From contig NZ_CP125655.1 in NCBI RefSeq assembly GCF_030053835.1, forward strand, positions 2,914,001 through 2,978,000: a DNA stretch of 64,000 nt, written 5' to 3'. This document shows positions 52,636 through 61,744 of the stretch, one piece after another. Below the pieces are notes generated by a model. It did not search any database. It was not told where the DNA came from and saw nothing but the letters and a program-made list of their open reading frames with translations. Each line of letters starts with the position of its first letter. Within the stretch, counting starts at the first letter, position 1. The position numbers and the translations under genes are program-made. Origin of the DNA: Cellulomonas sp. ES6 (GTDB lineage Bacteria; Actinomycetota; Actinomycetes; Actinomycetales; Cellulomonadaceae).

Positions 52636-53130
52636 TCAGGCCGGTCCGGGACCGACCAGCTCCTCGACGGCGGCGACGACCTCCGGGGCGTCCGGGCGCA
52701 CCCGGGGCCGGAACCGCCGCACCCGGCCGTCCGGCGCGACGACGAACTTCTCGAAGTTCCAGGTGATCCGCCCGGCGCGGCCCGCGTCGTCGGGGTACCG
52801 CGTGAGCGCCCGGTACAGCGGGTGCGCGTGCCGGCCGTTCACCGGGGTCTTCTCGAGCATCGGGAACGTCGCGCCCCACGTCGTCGAGCAGTACTCGGCG
52901 ATGGCGTCCGACGACGACAGCTCCTGCAGGAACTGGTTGCTCGGCACCCCCACCACGGTGAACCCGCGCGGGCCGTACCGGCGGTGCAGCTCCTCGAGCT
53001 GCTCGTACTGCGGCGCCAGGCCGCACCGCGACGCCACGTTCACCACCAGCGCGACGCGCCCGCCGGTCAGCTCCCCGAACGTCGTGTCCTCGCCGCGCAG
53101 CGTGCGCACCGCGATCCCGTCCAGCTCCAC
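52636..53130 (-). CDS. glutathione peroxidase-family thiol peroxidase
   Basis: 164 residues. Thioredoxin-fold peroxidase: peroxidatic Cys36 in NVASRCGLAPQYEQLEELH, Gln69 in SNQFLQELSS, and Trp124 with Asn in ITWNFEKFVV, together the catalytic tetrad. A second cysteine at 81 (AEYCSTTWG) may be the resolving residue. Bacterial members usually take electrons from thioredoxin. The usual NQFxxQEPG loop reads NQFLQELSS, a local deviation. GAGGAG precedes the GTG. Confidence 0.9.
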   Translation of the reverse strand: MELDGIAVRTLRGEDTTFGELTGGRVALVVNVASRCGLAPQYEQLEELHRRYGPRGFTVVGVPSNQFLQELSSSDAIAEYCSTTWGATFPMLEKTPVNGRHAHPLYRALTRYPDDAGRAGRITWNFEKFVVAPDGRVRRFRPRVRPDAPEVVAAVEELVGPGPA

Positions 53131-53180
53131 GTGCCGCTCCTCGCCCGTCGTCGTCCCGCGCGTCCCTCCGGGCTCCCGGT

Positions 53181-53987
53181 CTACCACGGCAGGAGGTGGT
53201 AGTAGGGCGTCCGGGTGGACGGGGTGAACCCCAGGCGCAGCGCGAGCCGCGCCGAGCCGACGTTGTCCTCCCGGCACGACCACACCGGCGTGAGCCCGGC
53301 GTCCAGCACGTCCGCCAGCATCGCCGCCGCCGCGGCCGAGGCCAGCCCCTGCCGCCGGTACGCCGGGTCGGTCGCGATGCCGAGCTCCAGGTCGTCGCGC
53401 GTGCGGTACGACGTGAAGGCGATCGCCCCGGTGAGCCCGTCCCGCTCCACCACCGTGCCGCCCCCGTGCGCCAGGAAGCTCGCCGCGTCGGGCCAGAACC
53501 CCGACGGCACCACCGCCCCGGCCCACGCGAAGTCCTCGGCCGTGGCCCGCCGCGCCCGCCAGCCGTCCGGGGGGCGCAGCGCGCCGAGCCGCGCGCGGTG
53601 CGCGTCCGGGTCGGACGTGAAGTTGAGGCGGGTGTGACGGACGACCGCGCCGCGCGCCGGGTGGGCGCCCGCCTCCGCCAGCGGCACGGCGCCGAGCGCG
53701 TCGTCCCAGTCCGGCGCCGTCCACCGCGGGTCGACCTGCAGCCACTCCTCGTGCCCCGCGGCGCGGCGGGCGGCGAGGTGCGCGACGACCGCGTCCCGGG
53801 CCTCCCCGACCGCCGGGCCCCAGACGAGCGACATCCCGTACGGGTGCACCACGTGGAAGGCGCGGGGGTCGTGCTCCCGGTCGGCCCAGGGCACCGCGCC
53901 GGCGACGTCCATCGCGGCGCGGGCGAACCCGACGTTGAGGGGCACCGCACCGAGTGCGCGGCGGGCGTGGTCGAGCAGCGGGGGCAC
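53181..53987 (-). CDS. GNAT family N-acetyltransferase
   Basis: 268 residues. The acetyltransferase domain occupies the C-terminal half, with the acetyl-CoA loop GIATDPAYRRQGLASAAAAA (about 203-222) and the closing DNVGSARLALRLGFT. The N-terminal half resembles the GNAT_acetyltran type (PF12746-like) seen in actinobacteria and firmicutes. Acceptor unknown. GAGGAG precedes the GTG. It is upstream of glutathione peroxidase on the same strand with a 50-base gap. Confidence 0.85.
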   Translation of the reverse strand: MPPLLDHARRALGAVPLNVGFARAAMDVAGAVPWADREHDPRAFHVVHPYGMSLVWGPAVGEARDAVVAHLAARRAAGHEEWLQVDPRWTAPDWDDALGAVPLAEAGAHPARGAVVRHTRLNFTSDPDAHRARLGALRPPDGWRARRATAEDFAWAGAVVPSGFWPDAASFLAHGGGTVVERDGLTGAIAFTSYRTRDDLELGIATDPAYRRQGLASAAAAAMLADVLDAGLTPVWSCREDNVGSARLALRLGFTPSTRTPYYHLLPW

Positions 53988-54210
53988 GGTTCTCCTCGGG
54001 TGGTGGGCGGCTGCGGGCAGCACGCTCCCAGGGGCGGACGTGGGGGGTCCATGGCCACTCGCGGCGAAGTTGCCTCGGCGTGCGCTCCCCGGGGCGGAGC
54101 CGTTCCCGTCGGGTCGGCCGGGCCTGCCGGGAGGCGCGGCGCCCGTCGCGGGCGGTGACGGCGCGTCGGCCGGTGCGGCGGATCCGCTCATCCGCCGTAC
54201 CGCGCGTGTC

Positions 54211-54216
54211 GATACT
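54211..54216 (+). promoter_or_regulatory. possible -10 of the diguanylate cyclase gene
   Basis: GATACT ends six bases before the GTG at 54223, the same spacing as other leaderless genes here, though the hexamer is a weaker match. Confidence 0.35.
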
Positions 54217-54222
54217 CCGGGT

Positions 54223-55281
54223 GTGCGCCTCGTGACGCTCCAGCTGGAGGGCGACCCCGGGATGGGCGCGGACGACCGTCCGCGCTACCTCGCCATGGTC
54301 TACGGCCGGGTGCTGACCGCCGTCACGGGCACGATCGTCCTGCTCGCCTACGTGCTGTTCGACCGCGACGCCACGACGCTGCGGACCCTGGTGGCCGTCG
54401 CGCTCCCGCAGCTCGCGTTCGTCGCGCTGTCGTTCCGGGCCCGCCCGCACCCGTGGCTGGTGGCGGGCTTCCCCGTCGGCGCCCTGGGCGGTCTGACGAG
54501 CGTCGGCCTCACGAGCGACGCCGTGTCCACCGCGCTGCTCGGGCTCGTCGGTCTCACGTTCGTGTACACCGGCCTGTTCCTGCCGTTCGGCTGGTCGCTG
54601 GGTCTCGTCCCGCTCGGCTGGAGCACCTACCTGGCGCTGCTGCCCGTCCTCGACGGCCCGGGCGTGATGCGGCTGCTGACGTACACGGCCGTGTGGCTGG
54701 CGACGGCGTCCGCGCTCCGGTTCGCCAGCAGGATCGCGCTGCGGCACGAGCTGGCGCTGCGCGCCGCTGCGGAGACCGACGCCCTCACCCACGTCGGCAA
54801 CCGCCGGGCGCTCGACGCGCAGCTCGCCGGCCAGACGCCCGGGGACTGCCTGGTGATCTGCGACCTCGACCACTTCAAGCTCGTGAACGACCGTCACGGC
54901 CACGTCGTCGGCGACCAGGTGCTGGTGGCGTTCGCCCGGCTGCTGGACGAGCACGTCGGCCGGCGCGGCATGGTGGTCCGGTTCGGCGGCGAGGAGTTCG
55001 TGCTGGTGCTGCCGCAGACGCACCCGAGCGACGCCGTCCGCCTGGTCGAGCGGGTGCGCGAGCAGTGGCGCGCGTCGGGGGCGGAGACGACGTTCTCGGC
55101 GGGCGTCGCCGTCATCCACGCGGGGACGCCGCCGGCCACGGCCCTCGCGTCCGCGGACATCGCGCTGTACGCGGCCAAGCGCGGCGGCCGGGACCGCACC
55201 GCGGTCGAGCCGGCCCCGCCGGGCACGCCCGGTCCGCCGTCGCAGCGCCCCTCGTGGGAGGCGGACGAACCGGCCCTCTGA
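54223..55281 (+). CDS. membrane-bound diguanylate cyclase (GGDEF)
   Basis: 352 residues. Five or six membrane helices (about 25-180), a short linker, then a GGDEF domain from about 192: DALTHVGNRRALDAQL, CDLDHFKLVNDRHGHVVGDQ, and the catalytic RFGGEEF at about 254-259. It makes cyclic di-GMP from two GTP. No EAL domain, and the usual RxxD inhibitory site before GGEEF is not apparent, so product feedback may be absent. The membrane part is a plain MASE-like sensor. The GTG lacks a ribosome-binding site. Confidence 0.92.
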   Translation: MRLVTLQLEGDPGMGADDRPRYLAMVYGRVLTAVTGTIVLLAYVLFDRDATTLRTLVAVALPQLAFVALSFRARPHPWLVAGFPVGALGGLTSVGLTSDAVSTALLGLVGLTFVYTGLFLPFGWSLGLVPLGWSTYLALLPVLDGPGVMRLLTYTAVWLATASALRFASRIALRHELALRAAAETDALTHVGNRRALDAQLAGQTPGDCLVICDLDHFKLVNDRHGHVVGDQVLVAFARLLDEHVGRRGMVVRFGGEEFVLVLPQTHPSDAVRLVERVREQWRASGAETTFSAGVAVIHAGTPPATALASADIALYAAKRGGRDRTAVEPAPPGTPGPPSQRPSWEADEPAL

Positions 55282-55325
55282 CGACGCCGGCCCGTGGCGG
55301 TTCGCGCCGTCCGCGCCGGCCGGTG

Positions 55326-55351
55326 CCCGACGCGGGTCAGCCCGCGTCGGG
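55326..55351. terminator. terminator between the cyclase and the first LAL regulator
   Basis: CCCGACGCGGG-tcag-CCCGCGTCGGG, a perfect eleven-base stem with a four-base loop. The loop holds the stop codon of the leftward LAL gene. Confidence 0.75.
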
Positions 55352-57820
55352 GTCCCAGTCCGCGGCGAGGTCGGTGCGGGCGGCGAGCCCGAGCTTGCGC
55401 AGCGCCCGGTACATGTGGCTCTCGACCGTCCGGACGCTGAGGAACAGCCGCGCGGCGATCTCGCGGTTGCTCAGGCCCGCGCGCGCGAGCAGGGCCACCT
55501 CCCGCTCCCGGTCGCTCAGCGGGTCGGCGCCCGCGGCCGTCCGCTCGACGGACGGGTCGAGGCCGTGGCCCGCGGGACGCCCGGCGGCCTCGGAGACCTG
55601 CGAGGCCGTCAGGGGCGGGAGCCCCTCCTGCGCGCGGAGCTCCGTGAGCCGGTCCAGCACGACGCGGGACTGCGCCGGCCCGAGGGTGGAGCGCAGCCCG
55701 CCCACGGCCGCCACGACGGCGGCGCCCGGGCCCTCGCTGAGCGCCCGGTGCAGCTCCACGACCGGCGCGAAGAGGGAGAGCCGGTCCGCGGGGAACCGGT
55801 CGAGGACGACCCGCAGCCGGTCCGGCGGGTACACCCACGCGATCCAGGACCAGCACACCATCGCGGCGGTCAGGTGCCCCGCCTCCGCGGCGCCGAGGCC
55901 GTGCTCCCACAGCAGCCGGTTCCCCGCCTCGACCTCCCCGCGGGCGTAGTGCGCCTCGGCCTCCGCCCAGGCCGTCAGCGCGCGCAGCAGCGGGTCGCCG
56001 GCGACGTCGCGGTGGTCGAGCTCCCGCAGCAGCAGCTGGGCGAACCGGAGGTTGCCCGCGCGTGCGTGCACGACCGCGCCGAGCGGCACCACCCGCAGCG
56101 GCATCGGGTCGTCGAACGGGCCGGGCAGCCCCAGCCGCAGCGCGACGCTCAGCCAGGGCCACGCGTCCTGCCCGCGGCCCGACACGATCTGCAGGCCCGC
56201 GAGGGTCGACGTGTGGGCGCGCACCGAGACGGCGTCCAGCTCGGCGGCGGCGTGCGCCAGGTGCGTCCGCGCCCACGTCGACGCCTCCTCGACGCGGCCG
56301 TCGAACAGCAGGGCGTCCGTCCGCAGCGCCTCGAGGGCGGCGCGCACGGGCTCCGGCGGGGGCGCCTCCGCCGACCCGAGCAGCGTGAGCGCCTCCTCCG
56401 GCCGGCCGTCGTGGACCGCCGCCCGCGCGGCGGCCACCAGCTCCCGCGCCTCCGCGAGCGGCGTGCGCGCGTCCGCGGGCAGCCCGAGGCGCGTGGCGGT
56501 CCGTCCCAGCGCGCCCGCGTCCTCCTCCGCCCAGGCCGACCACTGCGCCTGCTGCTCGAGCAGCCGCGCGACGTCGGCGGGGTCGTCGTCCGGACCCCGC
56601 TCGACGTGGGCGAGGACGTCCCGGACCAGGGCGCGGTCCGGGGAGCCGGAGAACGCGTCGAGCAGCGCCACCGCGTGCCGCACGGTCGGCGCCTCGCGCC
56701 ACGCCGCCCGCCGGGCGGCCCGCTGGACGGACACGCGGTCGAGCAGCAGGCCCGCGGTCGCGGACGTCCACGCGGCCGACGGGTTCTCGGCGGCGAGCTG
56801 CCAGGTGAGCGTGTCCGGCACCGCCGGGTCGACCGCCGTGTGCGGTCGCGGCGAGTAGTCCGTGCCGAAGTGCGCGCGCACGACGGCGTCGTCGTGCCGC
56901 GCCTGCGCCGGCGTCCGCCGCCGCACGAGCCCGTGGGCGAGCGCCGGCGGGGTGACGAGCACGAGGCCGTCGGGGTCGGCGGTCGACGCGGTGAGCCGCC
57001 CGCGGGCGAGCAGCTCGTCGAACCGGCCCGCCCCGGCCAGCTCCGCGGCGTCGGCGGCGGGCACCGGTCCCGTCCACGACAGCAGCGTGAGCGCGTCGAC
57101 CAGCCCGGGGTCCAGGCGACGGGTCAGCGCGTGGACGGCCGCGTCGAGCGGGGCGTCCTCCAGCGGCCCGACCAGGTCCCACACACCGTCGACGCGCTCC
57201 GCCGCGCCGGACCACCGGGCGGCGTCCAGCAGCGCGAGCGCGACGGCCGGGTGCCCGCCGGACTGGTTGAGCAGCGCGGCGGTCAGGGCGAGCGCCGGCG
57301 GGCCCTGCAGCCGGTCCGCGAGGAGTCCGGCGGTCCCCGGCTCGCCCAGCGGCGCGACGGCGACCTCCGCGGGGGCGCGGCCGGCGAGCGTCCGCCGGGC
57401 CGGGCCCTCGAGGACGGCGGAGTCCACGGTCGCCGCCAGCAGGCAGGACGTGCGGCGCAGCAGCTCCTCGACGACGACGAGCGTCGCGGGGTCCAGGTGG
57501 TCCAGGTCGTCCACCGCGAGCACGTTGCGGCGCCCGGCGAGCTCCTCGGCGAGGACGTCCACCAGCTCCGGGAGCGGCGTGCGCCCGGCGGACCGCGGCG
57601 TCCGCGCGAGCTCGTGCAGCAGCACGGGCGTCAGGGGTGGCGCCTCGGGCACGTGCGAGGCGCGCAGCACCAGCACGTGGGTGCCCGCGGCGGTCGCCCG
57701 CCGCACGAGGTCGTCGAGCGCGGTGGTGCGGCCCGAGCCCTCCTCGCCGCGGATCAGCACGTCGCGGCCCAGGTCGAGCCACCGCAGCGCGTCGCCCGCC
57801 ACGTCCAGGGTCTGGTCCAT
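55337..57820 (-). CDS. LAL-type LuxR family regulator with ATPase domain
   Basis: 827 residues. N-terminal AAA/STAND ATPase: Walker A GEEGSGRTT (25-33) with Arg31 where lysine is expected, Walker B VLAVDDLDHLD (100-110). A long helical, TPR-like middle follows, then a C-terminal LuxR HTH (DREREVALLARAGLSNREIA, SVRTVESHMYRALRKLGL). AGGAGG six bases before the ATG at 57820 fixes the start. Large regulators of this class activate catabolic or antibiotic gene clusters. Target genes are not evident. It is divergent from a second LAL gene and paralogous to the third at the window edge. Confidence 0.9.
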   Translation of the reverse strand: MDQTLDVAGDALRWLDLGRDVLIRGEEGSGRTTALDDLVRRATAAGTHVLVLRASHVPEAPPLTPVLLHELARTPRSAGRTPLPELVDVLAEELAGRRNVLAVDDLDHLDPATLVVVEELLRRTSCLLAATVDSAVLEGPARRTLAGRAPAEVAVAPLGEPGTAGLLADRLQGPPALALTAALLNQSGGHPAVALALLDAARWSGAAERVDGVWDLVGPLEDAPLDAAVHALTRRLDPGLVDALTLLSWTGPVPAADAAELAGAGRFDELLARGRLTASTADPDGLVLVTPPALAHGLVRRRTPAQARHDDAVVRAHFGTDYSPRPHTAVDPAVPDTLTWQLAAENPSAAWTSATAGLLLDRVSVQRAARRAAWREAPTVRHAVALLDAFSGSPDRALVRDVLAHVERGPDDDPADVARLLEQQAQWSAWAEEDAGALGRTATRLGLPADARTPLAEARELVAAARAAVHDGRPEEALTLLGSAEAPPPEPVRAALEALRTDALLFDGRVEEASTWARTHLAHAAAELDAVSVRAHTSTLAGLQIVSGRGQDAWPWLSVALRLGLPGPFDDPMPLRVVPLGAVVHARAGNLRFAQLLLRELDHRDVAGDPLLRALTAWAEAEAHYARGEVEAGNRLLWEHGLGAAEAGHLTAAMVCWSWIAWVYPPDRLRVVLDRFPADRLSLFAPVVELHRALSEGPGAAVVAAVGGLRSTLGPAQSRVVLDRLTELRAQEGLPPLTASQVSEAAGRPAGHGLDPSVERTAAGADPLSDREREVALLARAGLSNREIAARLFLSVRTVESHMYRALRKLGLAARTDLAADWDPDAG

Positions 57821-58109
57821 CGCCCACCTCCTGAGCAGCACCGTCGCGCAGCCCATCCTGTCCTGAGCGGGAGCCCGTGCCAATGCCCGGCGCGCCACCT
57901 ACGGAGCCGTCGCGGGCGCCGTTGCGTGGTCCCGGGGTGCCGCACCCTGGGTCCGACCGGGTGCGCGCCGCCGACCCCCGGTTCGCGCCCCCGGCCCCCC
58001 GGTGGAGGTGCCGTCGTGGACGGCACGGCGCGCACCGCCCCTCGACCCTGCGTGACGCCGCCCCCGGTGTGCGCGCCCGGGTACTCACCGCACGGAAGGA
58101 CGCCTCACC

Positions 58110-60710
58110 ATGACGCAGACGCGCGAGCGCGCCGCGACCCTCCGGGCGGCGCGACGGGAGAGGGGGTGGCGGATGGGCGTCGTCGCGGACGTCGTCGGGT
58201 ACCTGAACGAGGGCGTGAGCGTCGACGTCGTCGGCCACCGGGGCTCCGGGCGCTCGCACGTCGCGGACCTGGTCGAGCAGACGCTCCACGACGAGGGCGT
58301 GCCCGTCCTGCGTCTGACGGGGGTCCCCGCGCTGCGGGACCGCCCGCTCGGGGGGATCTCCGCGGCGGGCTTCGAGCTGCCGCGCGGCGGGGCGTCGAGC
58401 GTCGGCGAGGTGCTGGCCGCGCTGCGGCCCCGCGTCCGCGGGCGGGGGGCGGTCGTCGTGGTGGACGACCTCGACGGCCTCGACGCCGCCAGCGCCGGAG
58501 TCGTCGCCGCGCTGCGCACCACCGTGCCGGCGCCCACCCTCGTGACCCGGCGGCTCGGCACCGAGCGGGACGAGGCGGTGGTCGCCGTGCTCCCCGGGAT
58601 GCAGCCGGGGATCCGGCTCCCGCTCGCCCCGCTCCGCTTCGGCGAGGTCCACGCCTGCGCGCAGGAGCTGCTGGGCGGCCCCGTCGACTCGTCGACCGTC
58701 GCCCGCCTCGCGACCAAGTCGGGCGGCCTGCCCGGGCTGGTGCGCGCGCTCGTCACCGTCGGCCGGCGCGCGGGCACGCTCACGTACGACGGCGCCGTGT
58801 GGCGCGCGACCGCCCCGCTGTGGTCGCCGGAGCTGGCGCACACGCTCGACGGCTACCTGACCGGCCTCGACGCGCGGACGGTCGAGGAGCTGACGCTGCT
58901 GGCCGTCGCCGGCCCGCTCGACGTCCGGCGCGTGCGGGCGCTCGTCGACGACGCCCGGCTGCTGGACCTGCAGCGGGCGGGGCTCGTCGGGGCGCTCGAC
59001 GGCTCGGGCAGCGGCGCGATGGGCCTGTACCCGCCGCTGCTGGGCGAGCACCTCGTCGCCCACTGCCCGGCGACGCTGCGGCTCGACATCGAGGCGCGGC
59101 TCGCCGACGAGGTGCCGGCCGTCCCGCACCCCCTCCGGGCGGCGGGCGGCGCGCGGGTGCACAGCCCGGAGGCGGTCGTCAGCACGCGGCTCGCCGACCA
59201 CTGGGAGGAGGTCCGCGACCGGCTGCAGCAGGCCTGGGCCGAGGACCGGGCCCCGGCGGCGGGCGCCCGGCTGCTCGAGGCGACGCTCGCCTCGCCGGTG
59301 CGCACCGGGCCCGGCGTCGACGAGCAGGTGGTCGAGGTCTACCGCGGCACCGCGCGGGAGATCGGGGGCGACGCGGACCGGGCGCAGCTGGAGGCCTGGT
59401 ACGCGGTGTACCTGGCCGTGGGCCGCCGGCGGCTGGCGGACGCCCGCCGGGTGCTCGCGGACGCCGAGCTCGCGGTGCCGTCCCACGGCGCCTACCTGCG
59501 CGCCACCGCCGCCCACCTCGGCCTGCTGCTCGACCGCGTCCCGAAGCCGCCCCGCACCACCGCCGCGGAGGACCGGAGCCCGCTCAACGCGGAGGCCAGC
59601 CGGGGGGTCGCGGTGGAGACGGAGCTGGCCCGGGGGCGCACGGCGGCGGCGCGGTCGCTCCTGGCCGCGGCCGTGCCGGAGCTGCCGCTCTTCCACCGGC
59701 ACCACCAGGCGTGCGAGGGCCTGGCCCGGGTGCTGGCCGCCGAGCAGCCCGACCCCGCGACGTGGACGACCCCGCCGGCCGACCTCGGGCAGCTCGCGTC
59801 GGACCCGGCCTCGTTCCGGCCGCTGGCGTACGTGACGGCGCTGGGCATGGCCGTCGGGGGGCACGTCGCCGCCCTCGACGACTGGCTGTCCTCCGCGCTC
59901 ACCGTGACCTCCGTGGGGACGCTGCAGCGGCACTACCACGTCGGCCTGCTGTCGGTCGCCGTGCTCGCGGCGCTCTGGCGCGGGGAGGACGCGTACGCGG
60001 CGGGCATCGCCCGCCAGGCGGCGGCGACCCGGCAGCCCGCGGGGCCGCTGCCCCTGATGGCGTCCGGGGAGGCGCTCGTCGCGCTCACCGAGGGCGACGC
60101 CGACGGCCTGTGGGCGGCGGTGGACGCGCACCTCGCGGGCGGGTACCTGACCGCGGCGCTGTTCCTCGCCGTCGAGGCCCTCGAGCGCCGGCCCGACGGC
60201 GCGCGGGCCCGGGTCGTCGCCGAGCTCGGTACCCGCGTGGACGGCGGCCTGCTCGAGGCGCTCGTGGAGTACGCCGTGGCGCTCGGTCACGAGGACGAGG
60301 CGGCGCTCGCGGAGGCCGCCACGCGGTTCGGGCGCTGCGGCGCGGTCCTGTACGAGGTCCGGGCGGGCGTCGCCCGGGCGCGGGTGCTCAAGCAGCGGGG
60401 GCTCGCCACGGAGGCCGTCGCGCAGGTGGAGGCCGCGTGGGCCGCGTCGCTCGACGTCGCGCGGCACGCCCCGGGCGTCTTCTCGCCGTACCTGGACGCC
60501 CTGGAGCTGTCGCCGCGCGAGCTCGACGTGCTGCGGCAGGTCGTCGTCGGGCTGGGGACGTCCGAGATCGCGGCCGAGCTGAGCCTGAGCGTGCGCACGG
60601 TCGAGAACCACGTCTTCAGCACGTACCGCAAGATCGGCGTCGAGGGCCGGGCGGACCTGCTGCGCGTGGCCGCGACGTGGCTCGGGCCCCGGCTGCGGAC
60701 GGGCGGATGA
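58110..60710 (+). CDS. LAL-type LuxR family regulator with ATPase domain
   Basis: 866 residues. Walker A is GHRGSGRS (42-49), again with arginine (Arg48) instead of lysine. Walker B is AVVVVDDLDGLD, then a helical middle and the C-terminal HTH (LSPRELDVLRQVVVGLGTSE, LSVRTVENHVFSTYRKIGVE). GGAAGGA precedes the ATG. The 289-base gap to the divergent LAL gene contains two small dyads, GGGTGC-c-GCACCC (57935-57947) and GTGCCGTC-gtg-GACGGCAC (58008-58026), possible sites for these regulators. It probably begins a unit with the two small genes that follow. Confidence 0.9.
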   Translation: MTQTRERAATLRAARRERGWRMGVVADVVGYLNEGVSVDVVGHRGSGRSHVADLVEQTLHDEGVPVLRLTGVPALRDRPLGGISAAGFELPRGGASSVGEVLAALRPRVRGRGAVVVVDDLDGLDAASAGVVAALRTTVPAPTLVTRRLGTERDEAVVAVLPGMQPGIRLPLAPLRFGEVHACAQELLGGPVDSSTVARLATKSGGLPGLVRALVTVGRRAGTLTYDGAVWRATAPLWSPELAHTLDGYLTGLDARTVEELTLLAVAGPLDVRRVRALVDDARLLDLQRAGLVGALDGSGSGAMGLYPPLLGEHLVAHCPATLRLDIEARLADEVPAVPHPLRAAGGARVHSPEAVVSTRLADHWEEVRDRLQQAWAEDRAPAAGARLLEATLASPVRTGPGVDEQVVEVYRGTAREIGGDADRAQLEAWYAVYLAVGRRRLADARRVLADAELAVPSHGAYLRATAAHLGLLLDRVPKPPRTTAAEDRSPLNAEASRGVAVETELARGRTAAARSLLAAAVPELPLFHRHHQACEGLARVLAAEQPDPATWTTPPADLGQLASDPASFRPLAYVTALGMAVGGHVAALDDWLSSALTVTSVGTLQRHYHVGLLSVAVLAALWRGEDAYAAGIARQAAATRQPAGPLPLMASGEALVALTEGDADGLWAAVDAHLAGGYLTAALFLAVEALERRPDGARARVVAELGTRVDGGLLEALVEYAVALGHEDEAALAEAATRFGRCGAVLYEVRAGVARARVLKQRGLATEAVAQVEAAWAASLDVARHAPGVFSPYLDALELSPRELDVLRQVVVGLGTSEIAAELSLSVRTVENHVFSTYRKIGVEGRADLLRVAATWLGPRLRTGG

Positions 60711-60909
60711 GGTACCCCGCCCGCCCGCCGATCACCCCCGCCCGAGGGCTCCCCGGTACTCAATCCGCCCCCGTCCGACCCGCGTCCTGCCGGCATCCCG
60801 GCACGACGGCCCGCTCCCGTCCCCACGATGGGGGCACCGCTCGCGGCCGCGGGCCCACGCAGCCGCCCGCCACCACCGCCGCGCAGCGCACCGACCCCGA
60901 GGAGCCCGC

Positions 60910-61233
60910 ATGACCGCCACGTCCGACCTGGCAGACCCGTCGCGCGGACGCCTGGTCGCACGGCTCCTCGGCGGCCCCCTCGGGGCGGAGCAGGCCGGGC
61001 AGCTGCCGGCCGCCGACGCCCGCGCGCTCCGGGAGCTGAGCGAGCGCGGTCACGTCGAGGTCGGGCGGGACGGCTCGGTCCGTCTCGCCTCCGCGACGCG
61101 CGACCGGTTCCTCGACCGCCTGCTCACCGCGGTGCTCGGCGTGGCGCCCGCGGGGCACGTCCCGGCCGTCCACCGGTCCGCCGACAGGGACGCCCGGGCC
61201 GCCGTGCCCGGGGCGGTCCACCCCGCCCGGTGA
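60910..61233 (+). CDS. small protein of unknown function
   Basis: 107 residues, no signal peptide or membrane helix. The first 75 residues look helical with a possible winged-helix tail (ALRELSERGHVEVGRDGSVR, LASATRDRFLDRLLTAVL). GAGGAG is well placed before the ATG. Its stop overlaps the GTG of the ArsR-like gene (GTGA), so the two are made together, which is the best reason to accept it as a gene. Confidence 0.65.
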   Translation: MTATSDLADPSRGRLVARLLGGPLGAEQAGQLPAADARALRELSERGHVEVGRDGSVRLASATRDRFLDRLLTAVLGVAPAGHVPAVHRSADRDARAAVPGAVHPAR

Positions 61234-61721
61234 GGACGGCGACAGCCGCCGCCCCGGCGGTCCGCGTCCTCGCCCCGCCCGACGAGCACGACCCGGCAGC
61301 CGGTGAGCTCTCGACCGCGCTCGCGGCGGTCGTCTCCCCGAGGTTCGCGGTGCTGCAGCTGCTCTCGGCCCGCCCGGGGATGATCTGCCGGGAGATCGCG
61401 GACGCCCTCGGGATGTCCCGGTCCGGCGTGCTCAAGTACCTCGGCGAGCTCGAGCGCGCCGGGCTCGTCGTCGGGGACGCGCTCCTCGGCGAGCGGCGCG
61501 GCCGCCAGGTGCGCTACGCGGTGCGCGACGGCGCGGTGCTGCAGGTCGTCGGGGAGATCGCCGACGCGATCGTCCCGCGCGGGCTCGAGGTGCTGGTGGG
61601 CGCGCGGCGCGACACCCGGCAGCCCCACCGCGCGCGCCCGGCGGACGCCCGCGCGCGCCGAGCCCCCGCCGAGCGGGCCGCCCGGGGCACGGGCGCCGCA
61701 CTGGCGCACGCGCAGGCCTGA
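61230..61721 (+). CDS. ArsR-like winged-helix regulator
   Basis: 163 residues. A winged helix spans about 30-100: SPRFAVLQLLSARPGMICRE, IADALGMSRSGVLKYLGELE, then a wing with LLGERRGRQVRYAVRDG. No metal-binding CxC motif of the ArsR/SmtB type. A disordered Arg/Ala-rich tail of about 35 residues closes the protein. It is translationally coupled to the small gene upstream and ends just before the tandem repeat array. Confidence 0.82.
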   Translation: MRTATAAAPAVRVLAPPDEHDPAAGELSTALAAVVSPRFAVLQLLSARPGMICREIADALGMSRSGVLKYLGELERAGLVVGDALLGERRGRQVRYAVRDGAVLQVVGEIADAIVPRGLEVLVGARRDTRQPHRARPADARARRAPAERAARGTGAALAHAQA

Positions 61722-61744
61722 CCCGCCGCAGCAGCGGCAGGCGG

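Noticed and set aside
54894..60913. Very long open frames (over 1,800 codons) on both strands across the LAL region
   Set aside because: They run antisense or out of frame to the LAL genes, are arginine/alanine/glycine-rich low-complexity translations, and reflect the lack of stop codons in very GC-rich DNA.
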